Positions 5,466 through 12,106 of a DNA stretch of 17,796 nucleotides are shown piece by piece. The stretch lies in NCBI GenBank assembly GCA_910588695.1, contig CAJUOV010000006.1, positions 92,626-110,421 on the forward strand, in the 5' to 3' direction. Within the stretch, counting starts at the first letter, position 1. Every line of letters begins with the position of its first letter. The translations under genes and the position numbers were made by a program. Below the pieces are notes generated by a model, which saw only the letters and a program-made list of their open reading frames with translations, did no database searches and was not told the origin of the DNA. The stretch is from an uncultured Christensenellaceae bacterium (GTDB lineage: Bacteria > Bacillota > Clostridia > Christensenellales > Borkfalkiaceae).

Positions 5466-6260
5466 TTAAGCACCCCCCCCCATGGTGAAGAGCAACGGCG
5501 GAGAGTAATTCATGTAAATCTTTTCCGTTCTCTTCTGTCCCGCTTGTGCAATCGTACGCTTTTCCGCCGTGTACCAACCTTTCAGGGCGTCGTTGTAGAG
5601 TTCGTTATCATAACTCGAAAGAACGATCTTTGCTTTACTTTTCAAGACGGCCCGCAGAAGCTCCTCATGCCGTGCATCCGTCATTTCATACTTATACATA
5701 TTTTTCTCGCGCAATTTGAGCGGATAAGGCGGATCGAGGTATAACAACGTGTCCGGATCGTCGTACCGTTTAATAAGCTCAATTGCGTCGTTATTCTCGA
5801 TCTGCGCCTGCTTCAAACGCCCGCATACGTTAAGCACGATTTCCGGCAATTGATTCCATTGCCCGACGCAGTGGGGTCCGCTTGGCGTCTGAGCATTCCG
5901 CCAACTTTTCAGAGAGTGATTGCACGTCGCGTAAGATTGATGAAAGCGTACTATCGTGCGCCGCGCCCGTTCTACGGGATCGTCTGATCTCTCCATACAT
6001 GAAAGAAACTCTTCCCGTGACCACGGCGTAAACTCTAACGCCCGCGCAAGCTCCTCCGGCGCTTCCCTGCATATTCGGAATAGATTAACGACATTCCCGT
6101 CAATATCGTTGATTGTCTCGATCCGGCAAGCAGTTTTTGTAAAAAACACTGCACCGCTGCCGAAGAATGGTTCGCAGTAGACTTTATGCGGCGGAAAATG
6201 CGAGATGATCCAAGGCGCAATTCGCCACTTCCCGCCCGCGTATTTCAAAATCGCGTTCAT
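5466..6260 (-). CDS. dam: DNA adenine-N6 methyltransferase (D12 class)
   Basis: A Dam/DpnIIA-type adenine methylase of 264 aa. The N-terminal motif is LKYAGGKWRIAPWIISHFPP, followed by EPFFGSGAVFF (motif I, S-adenosylmethionine binding), with catalytic DPPY at about 176-179 (LYLDPPYPLKL). The family usually methylates GATC, but the site cannot be read from sequence. I take the ATG at 6260, which gives the family's normal M-x-x-x-x-YAGGK start. A TTG five codons upstream would overlap the preceding gene by 11 nt. The gene ends in a G9 run (5473-5481) encoding a Gly-rich tail, and its stop abuts the cytosine methylase start in the same frame. Paired orphan methylases suggest defence against host restriction. 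Confidence 0.9.
   Translation of the reverse strand: MNAILKYAGGKWRIAPWIISHFPPHKVYCEPFFGSGAVFFTKTACRIETINDIDGNVVNLFRICREAPEELARALEFTPWSREEFLSCMERSDDPVERARRTIVRFHQSYATCNHSLKSWRNAQTPSGPHCVGQWNQLPEIVLNVCGRLKQAQIENNDAIELIKRYDDPDTLLYLDPPYPLKLREKNMYKYEMTDARHEELLRAVLKSKAKIVLSSYDNELYNDALKGWYTAEKRTIAQAGQKRTEKIYMNYSPPLLFTMGGGA
5473..5481 (-). repeat. G9 homopolymer at the end of dam
   Basis: A nine-base C run on the plus strand, in the last codons of dam (MGGGA-stop). A one-base change would replace the TAA with an extension of roughly 35-45 residues reading over the start of the next methylase. It would probably leave the Dam catalytic core intact but disturb the TAATTG coupling. Confidence 0.55.
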
Positions 6261-6264
6261 TCCG

Positions 6265-6501
6265 CTATCCCACAAGAATCACTTTTTCTGTGAGCTCGTA
6301 CCTATCGTCTTTGGTGCGGATATAGCCGAGCTTTTCGAGCTTCTTAACGTTATAGCGGATCGTTTCTTCCGATTCCTTGACCTTTTTAGAAAGCTCTGCA
6401 AATTTTATCCGCTCACCGTTCACCACTTCGTCGAACATGGCGAAAAGTATCTTAAAATGCAGCTCGTCCGCTTTATCAAGTCTGATTGCCCTTATGCACA
6501 T
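6265..6501 (-). CDS. Small winged-helix DNA-binding protein
   Basis: A 78-aa protein with a clear winged helix: helix ELSKKVKESEETIRYNVKKLEKLGYI, then a wing RTKDDRYELTEKVIL. The pattern is that of MarR/ArsR-like or phage regulatory winged helices. It overlaps the end of the upstream gene by 10 nt (its ATG lies inside GAATGTGC) and has AAGGAGAA upstream. It probably regulates the operon or replication. There are no metal or ligand residues to suggest an effector. Confidence 0.7.
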   Translation of the reverse strand: MCIRAIRLDKADELHFKILFAMFDEVVNGERIKFAELSKKVKESEETIRYNVKKLEKLGYIRTKDDRYELTEKVILVG

Positions 6502-7211
6502 TCATTTTTCTCCTTCTTCGACTTTTTCGGTCTTGCTTTCTTCTGCGCGTTCTCATCCGCAGGGACAGCCGCAAGCGCGTTATTTTCGCCTTCTGCGGGC
6601 TCTTCGGTGGACGTGCTTACTTCTCCGACTGCCGATTGTCCTATGCTCTCAGAAGCGTTCTGCGGGCTTTTTGTACCCGCATCACCGCCGAACACATGTA
6701 AAATCCTGTACCTCATTTCGGCAGCCTCGCCCTCGGATTGCTCGTCACTCGTCGCTTTCAAATATTTTTCGAATATCTCTTGCTCTTTTTTTGAAAAGAC
6801 TTTTTTCATTACTTCGTCCGATTCAATATCGACAAGCGTCGCCGCATAATTTTGTCTCGGCTTATGTAACCACTTGGTATTCCAATAAAACGGCTCTATC
6901 CGCTCGTTCACCGCTTCTAAAAAAGCAATCCTCCGCTTGATTTCCCCGTGATATTGTGCTTCAAGCAAACTGTATAAAAGCTCGAAATTTCTCAGCAGCT
7001 TGTTGGCTACGCTTACAAATGCTTCATCGCAACCCGCAAAAACAGGGCGAGCTTCTTTTAGATTTTCAAGAGTATGAAAATATTTCGTATTCAGATCGTC
7101 GACTTCTGTCAACAAGTCTATTTTCTTTTCGCTTGCCAATATATTTTCCAATAAGTCGATTTTGGTCTCGATATTTTCTTTGATCTTTTCATTATCCTTT
7201 TCTTTGCTCAT
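6492..7211 (-). CDS. Uncharacterised soluble protein with coiled coil and basic tail
   Basis: A 239-aa protein with no recognised family. The N-terminal 60 residues are heptad-like and highly charged. The middle (about 60-165) is helical, with conserved-looking aromatic spots (FYWNTKWLHKPRQNY). The last 60 residues are Ala/Pro/Glu-rich and end in a Lys-rich tail (KKARPKKSKKEKNECA). There is no signal peptide or membrane segment. The start is backed by GAGGGAG. It sits between zot and the small regulator, so roles in assembly or DNA handling are possible, for instance as a ssDNA-binding or packaging partner of the ATPase. This is position-based guesswork only. Confidence 0.7.
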   Translation of the reverse strand: MSKEKDNEKIKENIETKIDLLENILASEKKIDLLTEVDDLNTKYFHTLENLKEARPVFAGCDEAFVSVANKLLRNFELLYSLLEAQYHGEIKRRIAFLEAVNERIEPFYWNTKWLHKPRQNYAATLVDIESDEVMKKVFSKKEQEIFEKYLKATSDEQSEGEAAEMRYRILHVFGGDAGTKSPQNASESIGQSAVGEVSTSTEEPAEGENNALAAVPADENAQKKARPKKSKKEKNECA

Positions 7212-7238
7212 GCCGCCCTCTCCCTCGTTATAATTCGA

Positions 7239-8039
7239 TCATGCTGCCCGACTTCGAAATCCTTTCGGCTCTCCCGTCTTGTAAAACTCCTCCTCGCGTT
7301 TGGAAACGTTCTCCGGCTTTTTATGCGGCAAGTACGAGAAATCTTTCCCCTTTTGCGGCAAAAACATTTCGAGCTTCTCGTAGCTGTCAAAGCTCTCAAA
7401 GATATTTCCTTCGTATTCGTATTCCGTCTCGCTATATTCCCCGTCACCGTTTTCGAAATATCGCTGCGCTTCGCTCCAATTCTCGAACTCGCGGCAATGC
7501 CATACCGATTTTGCAACGTTGCCCGCAGCATCGAACTTGTTCTCCATACGGACGACTTCGATGACGTGCACCCCGAGCTCCCTGATATTACAGTCAATCA
7601 GCTTGCCGCGCTGTGCGATCAAGTAAAGTTCCAACCGCGCTTGCCGGTGAATTTCAAATCCATAGCTTACAAAATCCGCAAACGACACGCTTTTTCTGCT
7701 ATTATAAATCCGCTGCGATTCATCGAATACGCCCACTCCGCCGACAGCCATGAATTGCGTATCCATTTCATCATTAGCTACACCGAAACGATACGGATTT
7801 TGAAAATACGGTTCGTAGTATTCTTTATATCCGACATGCAACCGTACGGAGTAATTTGTATAAAACGGCACTTGCTTCGGCAATGTGTAATTCCTGCCGA
7901 ACTTTCTGTTTGCTTCCTCGATCAGAGAGCAACTTTTCTTCCAAATATCCTTGCCCTCGTTCAGATACTTTTGGATCAGAAAATACGTTGCAAGCGCCGT
8001 CTTGCCCGAGCCCGTCTCGCCAACGATAAAAGTTATCAT
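7239..8039 (-). CDS. zot: Zot-family assembly ATPase (filamentous phage pI type)
   Basis: A P-loop ATPase of 266 aa. Walker A is GETGSGKT at 7-14 and Walker B is GVGVFDESQRIYNSR with Asp106-Glu107. The downstream EIHRQARLELYLIAQRGKLIDCNIREL block is the typical Zot sensor region, with Gln143 in the IAQ position. In inoviruses this protein drives assembly and extrusion of the filament through the membrane. Unlike M13 pI, I see no transmembrane segment, so membrane attachment may come from a partner such as the 127-aa protein at 8520-8903. Soluble Zot homologues occur in Gram-positive inovirus-like elements. The ribosome site is weak (GGGG, 6 nt from ATG). A small-RNA gene lies upstream on the other strand. 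An FtsK/HerA-type conjugative ATPase is less likely, since no relaxase is present. Confidence 0.85.
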   Translation of the reverse strand: MITFIVGETGSGKTALATYFLIQKYLNEGKDIWKKSCSLIEEANRKFGRNYTLPKQVPFYTNYSVRLHVGYKEYYEPYFQNPYRFGVANDEMDTQFMAVGGVGVFDESQRIYNSRKSVSFADFVSYGFEIHRQARLELYLIAQRGKLIDCNIRELGVHVIEVVRMENKFDAAGNVAKSVWHCREFENWSEAQRYFENGDGEYSETEYEYEGNIFESFDSYEKLEMFLPQKGKDFSYLPHKKPENVSKREEEFYKTGEPKGFRSRAA

Positions 8040-8069
8040 GTAAGCCCCAAAAAACTTTTAGAAAAGCTC

Positions 8070-8098
8070 TTGACTTTCTTCTAAAAATCGCATATAAT
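8070..8098 (+). promoter_or_regulatory. Promoter of the small RNA
   Basis: TTGACT (8070-8075), a 17-bp spacer and TATAAT (8093-8098): a near-consensus housekeeping promoter pointing against the operon. The predicted start is near 8105. Confidence 0.85.
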
Positions 8099-8104
8099 AA
8101 TCTC

Positions 8105-8172
8105 AGTAGTGACAGTTCCTTAGGAACGGTGCTTATGCTCTTTGAGTGTTTGGCAGTTCACTACTTTTTTTT
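8105..8172 (+). ncRNA. Small structured RNA, antisense to the operon upstream of zot
   Basis: The predicted transcript is about 68 nt. Its ends pair as an 8-bp stem (8105-8112 with 8158-8165) and the 3' arm runs into eight Us, a textbook intrinsic terminator. The enclosed 45 nt hold a GTTCC-TTA-GGAAC hairpin (8115-8127) and a weak GCTC-TTT-GAGT hairpin (8137-8147). No open frame with a ribosome site is present. Promoter, spacing and terminator together make a complete small-RNA gene. It is complementary to the operon mRNA between the 118-aa gene and zot, and its 3' end reaches the stop codon of the 118-aa gene. It may act on that mRNA in cis, or in trans on the host. It matches no RNA family I know. 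Confidence 0.75.
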
Positions 8173-8517
8173 ATTCAAATGCTTTTGCTTTGCGCGTTCG
8201 CCGTACACTTTTGCTTGCGCATAATCCTTTGAAGTCATTGTCCCTGTACGCGGCTTCTCATAATCTTTTTTGGGCGCAACAGTACCCTGCCGCCGCATAT
8301 ACGATTTTTTACCGTCATTCAACGGACTTTTCTCCAATGCGTAATTCGTGGCGTTTTTCCCTTTTTTCGGTTTTGTAGTCAAACCTACGGAAACGTGGTT
8401 ATTTTCCAAATTTCCGATGATAATATGCGGGTGCCCGCCTTTTTTGTCTTTATGATTCTTAATCGTCACAGAAACGTCCGCATTATTAACAGACGTCCCC
8501 CGCGTTGTTTTTTTCAT
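8161..8517 (-). CDS. Small basic protein, unknown function
   Basis: A 118-aa, Lys/Arg-rich protein (tail KVYGERAKQKHLNKKK). No membrane segment. The middle looks like a beta-rich fold (GHPHIIIGNLENNHVSVGLT, then SYMRRQGTV). The start has GAGGAG about 10 nt upstream. It is just before zot in the transcript, and its stop codon lies within the terminator arm of the antisense RNA. Nucleic-acid binding is plausible from its charge. I do not recognise the family. Confidence 0.7.
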   Translation of the reverse strand: MKKTTRGTSVNNADVSVTIKNHKDKKGGHPHIIIGNLENNHVSVGLTTKPKKGKNATNYALEKSPLNDGKKSYMRRQGTVAPKKDYEKPRTGTMTSKDYAQAKVYGERAKQKHLNKKK

Positions 8518-8519
8518 TC

Positions 8520-8903
8520 TTAATTTTCTCCTCTATCATGCCAAAACCGCTTTTCATAGGCTTCTACGCGGCGTATCTTATCCCGCAAAGCTTTCTTCTC
8601 CGCGCGCCGCCGTTCCCGACGTTCCCGCCGCTCCGAACGCGTTTCCCCGCGTTCTTTCTCCTTCCTGTGTTGCGTCGCCTGCATTTGCGGCGATTCGCCT
8701 TTCGGGAACATATTGCGCACCTTCACGAACTGCTCCAATAAGTACACCAAGAGCGAGATCGCAAGAACTACCGATACCACGATCAGAGCGATCGTAGTAA
8801 TCGCGAGCCACTGTTCGAAAAATTCATACTTTTGCGTCAACCACGCCAATAATATCCGCGCCGCGAATAAAACAACAAAAGCGATTGTTAAAGCGATCGT
8901 CAT
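8520..8903 (-). CDS. Two-pass membrane protein with basic cytoplasmic tail
   Basis: A 127-aa protein with membrane segments at about 2-22 and 33-57, a short loop between them, and a very basic C-terminal half (RSERRERRERRRAEKKALRD). The tail must be cytoplasmic and could contact DNA or the Zot ATPase, which has no membrane anchor of its own. AAAGGGAG precedes the ATG, and the start overlaps the upstream stop by 4 nt, so it is coupled to the 748-aa protein. By size and hydrophobicity it is a candidate for a minor coat or assembly protein (pVI-like), or a substitute for the pI membrane domain. It does not look like a normal major coat protein. Confidence 0.7.
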   Translation of the reverse strand: MTIALTIAFVVLFAARILLAWLTQKYEFFEQWLAITTIALIVVSVVLAISLLVYLLEQFVKVRNMFPKGESPQMQATQHRKEKERGETRSERRERRERRRAEKKALRDKIRRVEAYEKRFWHDRGEN

Positions 8904-11146
8904 AGTTTCCGTCTCCCTTTATTTGATGATTTCTTCCCCGCTTGGGACTTCACCGTCGGATATTTCCCTTTACCCTGCGTTGTGCTGCCCTTACCCGCTC
9001 CGGCGCGCTTCGGTCTTTTCTGCGCCGCATAATTTATTTCCGTGATCCGGATATACTGTGCTTTCTGCCCGCCGTTCAGCTCTTTCAGCTTTACCCCCGC
9101 CGATCCCGCAGACGCTTTACTTCGCTTTCGCTCTCTGTTCTCCTTCGCCTTCCTGCTCAACGCCGCTATCCCCTTAAACGGTGCGCACACGAGCCACGCG
9201 ATCCCCTTTGCCACTGCGGGCAATAAGCCCGTATAATACAGCAAGACTACTAACAGAACGATAACGAGCAAGGCGATGATTACAGCTAAGATCAGCTTCG
9301 ATTTTCCGTTGTGGAAATTGATATCCAAGGGCGGATCGAGCGCCGAAAACACGTCCTGCGGCGACATTACGACGGGGATTTCCGTTTCCGCTCCGTCTTC
9401 CGCCGTAAACCACAGCGAAATAATGTCGAAATCCAAATATACCGTCTCTTGCGAAAGATACGCCGTCATCTCGTTTGCGCGTATCTTTCTTTGGTGATCG
9501 TTCACCAAAACATCGTCCACTTCCTCGACGTTGGCTGCCGAATACGATTCTGTGCATTGAAACGAAAGATATTTGCTCGCGCCGTAGCGAAACAAAATTA
9601 ACCGCTCGTCGCTGCATTTGTTAAACTCTTCTTTGATCGAAGCGACTTCGGAATCCCCCACGCAGAGCCGCGTCGCAATCTCTGCATCGCTTCCTGACAG
9701 ATCCTCCGCATTTACTTCTATGATCGCGTCGAGGCTGTCGTACTTCGTTTCAAGATTGTATCCTCCGAAGATCGTCTGCCATGTATCTTTGGTCGTTTTG
9801 TTCCAGAAGATATCCTGCTTATCCGTTCTCGCAATCGTCTTTTTGTTGTATCCGCGCGTATGCCCTTCCGTTACGCTCTCAGCAAACAGCCGCGAATCAT
9901 ACCGTTCCGTGATATCGCACCCGCCCAATATTTCGCTGTTCAGTAAAAGCTGCGCTTTCAGCTCTTCCGCCGAAACGTAACGATCCGCATATGAATCCCC
10001 CGCGTAAAATACCGCCGCGAAATTATCAATCTTCCGCGTTGGATCGCCGAAAAACTTTCCCGCTTCGGGGAATTTATTATACGCCAAGCCTTCCCAACAG
10101 GAATAGCTGTCGTCAAACTGTTCGATGTTTGAAGAAAACGACGCCAAATATCCCGCTTTGTTAAACCATGACTCTTTGTCGAGAAATGCCAAAGCCATGA
10201 TTAAAAACCGCATTGACGGATTAAAATTTGAAATATTCGCGCCATGCAGATTATAGAGATTTTGATACAAATAATCCGTTTCCGTCACAAGGATCGGTTT
10301 CGTTATGTATTCCCACCATTCGCACACAATCTTGGAAAGCGCGCCGTAATCCGTAAAATATTTTTCCGGAACACGGAAATAACAGCTGTTGAGCTGCGCT
10401 TGCTCCCCGTTATAATAATCACCCTGCGGACGGTAGCACGTCTGTTTTACGTTTAATTCGATATAATTTTCAAACCCGTCCACCGTGCACGAAAGCGTAT
10501 CGCTTTCCGCCAACGCCGAGCCGTAGCCCTTTACGTAACCTTTATACGTGTATTTCTGCCCGCAAGCGTATTCGGCAGCTTCCTTTTTGACCGAAAGCGT
10601 GATCCCGCTTACTTCGTAGGTTCGCCCGCTTCCGTCTAAATCTTTCAGTATATTCTGCTTCTGCGTCTCCGTCAAATTCAGTTTGAATTTCCAAAACCGT
10701 CCCTCGTATCCCGTCTCCTTGGAATAGTTCAAGAAAATCAAACTATACTTTTCATAGCTGCCTTTCCCGCATCGTATCTGAATCTGATTGCGCGACGTCT
10801 CCGTGTCGATCACAAGGTCTTGCGGATTGTACAGATATATGTACAATCCGTAATCGTCTTGGTTATCCGAATAGAGCGAATAACAAAATTCTACAAACGA
10901 GAGTATGCGCGGCTTATCCTTTTCGGTATGCGGATAATTTACGGGATCGAATGCGTTTCCCGCGATCGTCGAGCCTTTCAGGTTGTCCCATACGTTCGTA
11001 TCTTCGTACTCCGTTACAAGGTCTTTTTCTTTATCCGTCTCCGCCGATGCACGCAGACAGTACGGCGAAAGAAGCGCCGTAATCAGTATCATTACGATCG
11101 CCGCCAACGTCGTTGCCCAATCTATAAATTTTCCTCCCGCTTTCAT
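8900..11146 (-). CDS. Large membrane-anchored surface protein, unknown family
   Basis: A 748-aa protein. The N-terminal signal or anchor helix is at about 10-31 (ATTLAAIVMILITALL), with a possible cleavage site after ASA near 35. A large extracellular part without Cys-rich or repeat structure spans about 36-610; it includes CYSLYSDNQDDYGLYIYLYN and IQIRCGKGSYEKYSL. A transmembrane helix lies at about 616-639, followed by a 110-residue highly basic tail (RKAKENRERKRSKASAG). I recall similar unannotated proteins from clostridial elements but no characterised member. The topology (outside domain, C-terminal anchor, basic inside tail) suits a virion-tip or assembly-complex protein. Translationally coupled to the 127-aa gene. 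Confidence 0.75.
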   Translation of the reverse strand: MKAGGKFIDWATTLAAIVMILITALLSPYCLRASAETDKEKDLVTEYEDTNVWDNLKGSTIAGNAFDPVNYPHTEKDKPRILSFVEFCYSLYSDNQDDYGLYIYLYNPQDLVIDTETSRNQIQIRCGKGSYEKYSLIFLNYSKETGYEGRFWKFKLNLTETQKQNILKDLDGSGRTYEVSGITLSVKKEAAEYACGQKYTYKGYVKGYGSALAESDTLSCTVDGFENYIELNVKQTCYRPQGDYYNGEQAQLNSCYFRVPEKYFTDYGALSKIVCEWWEYITKPILVTETDYLYQNLYNLHGANISNFNPSMRFLIMALAFLDKESWFNKAGYLASFSSNIEQFDDSYSCWEGLAYNKFPEAGKFFGDPTRKIDNFAAVFYAGDSYADRYVSAEELKAQLLLNSEILGGCDITERYDSRLFAESVTEGHTRGYNKKTIARTDKQDIFWNKTTKDTWQTIFGGYNLETKYDSLDAIIEVNAEDLSGSDAEIATRLCVGDSEVASIKEEFNKCSDERLILFRYGASKYLSFQCTESYSAANVEEVDDVLVNDHQRKIRANEMTAYLSQETVYLDFDIISLWFTAEDGAETEIPVVMSPQDVFSALDPPLDINFHNGKSKLILAVIIALLVIVLLVVLLYYTGLLPAVAKGIAWLVCAPFKGIAALSRKAKENRERKRSKASAGSAGVKLKELNGGQKAQYIRITEINYAAQKRPKRAGAGKGSTTQGKGKYPTVKSQAGKKSSNKGRRKL

Positions 11147-11164
11147 CTTCGTTTATCCGCCTTT

Positions 11165-12091
11165 TCAGAATCCGCCCGCGCCGTTTATCCCCCGGATACT
11201 CACGGTTACCGTTACGTTGCATTCCGGCATGGTAAAGTAATATATCCCGTCCGAATCCGGATCGGTCAGTTCTATTTTGCTTCCGTCTGCCCCGTCAAGA
11301 TATACGCCGAGAATTTCGTAACTTTCCGCATACTCCGCTTTGATTCCGATCGCCGCGCTCTGCTCCGTATCGGGGAGCGCAGTCAATGCGCTTTGGAACA
11401 AAACAGAATCTTCGTTTACACTTGTTCCCGTCACTTTATATCCGATCGTATAATGACCTTCCGGAACGTCCGGATTCTCCGGATCAATCGGCTTATCTCC
11501 GCCATCGGGCGGCGCAGGCTCGTTTCCGCTCCAATATTTTCCGTCGAATCCGAAGCCGATTCGGATCACCGTCTTTTCGTCGTATGATTTTACGACTAAC
11601 GCAAAATAATCCTTCGCCGTTAAATCCACCGCGGGAACGTCGGTCACTTCTTTGCCGACGTATGCCGCTCGCAATATTCCCGTCAGCGTCGTGCCCTTCG
11701 GTATGCAGAACGTGAAACCGTCTTCGCTCTTTTTTATCTCAAACGAACCCGATATATCCGGCGATTTATACAACCGCGCAACGCTTCCGTCTACTTTGTA
11801 TTCGATTTCTTTGCCCGCATCCGTGACTTCTACACCAACGTGATACCGTTCGCCCTTTTCACTCGAAGGAAACCCTAACGGGTATTTTGTTTTGAATGAA
11901 TAATATACGCCTTTTTCGAATTGCATTTTTCCCGTATCACGCCGCAGCTCCTGCGAGCCGTATTGTACGAAAAACGTCGTTAAATCCGTCGAAAAATTGT
12001 TTGTGTAATACATCACGAACGCGATCACCGCCGCAACCACCGCTAAGGCGACCAATGAAAACAAAATCGCAAATATATTCTTCTTTTTCAT
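11165..12091 (-). CDS. Membrane-anchored extracellular protein with C-terminal bacterial-repeat-like domain
   Basis: A 308-aa protein. An N-terminal hydrophobic helix (about 6-28, preceded by MKKKN) acts as signal or anchor. The extracellular part has two beta-rich blocks joined by a Pro/Gly linker (APPDGGDKPIDPENPDVPEG, about 195-215). The last block ends DGIYYFTMPECNVTVTVSI, which resembles the bacterial beta-repeat seen beside InlB-type B-repeats. It lies between the two larger surface proteins, gaps 18 and 15 bp. A linker-joined modular exported protein recalls adsorption proteins of filamentous phages, but no homology is visible. Confidence 0.7.
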   Translation of the reverse strand: MKKKNIFAILFSLVALAVVAAVIAFVMYYTNNFSTDLTTFFVQYGSQELRRDTGKMQFEKGVYYSFKTKYPLGFPSSEKGERYHVGVEVTDAGKEIEYKVDGSVARLYKSPDISGSFEIKKSEDGFTFCIPKGTTLTGILRAAYVGKEVTDVPAVDLTAKDYFALVVKSYDEKTVIRIGFGFDGKYWSGNEPAPPDGGDKPIDPENPDVPEGHYTIGYKVTGTSVNEDSVLFQSALTALPDTEQSAAIGIKAEYAESYEILGVYLDGADGSKIELTDPDSDGIYYFTMPECNVTVTVSIRGINGAGGF

Positions 12092-12106
12092 CGTCTCGTC
12101 CGTCCC

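Noticed and set aside
6261..6275. TTG start for dam, five codons upstream
   Set aside because: The family starts shortly before YAGGK; the ATG at 6260 fits and avoids the overlap.
7208..7597. 129-codon minus-strand frame overlapping zot
   Set aside because: Ser/Arg-rich, no motifs, unlike the overprinted frame in the methylase gene where several known motifs occur.
7323..8084. 253-codon plus-strand frame
   Set aside because: Antisense to zot, which has clear Walker motifs; no family match.
10820..11587. 255-codon plus-strand frame
   Set aside because: Antisense to two surface-protein genes; rich in Arg/Tyr/Ile as expected for a complement of their codons.
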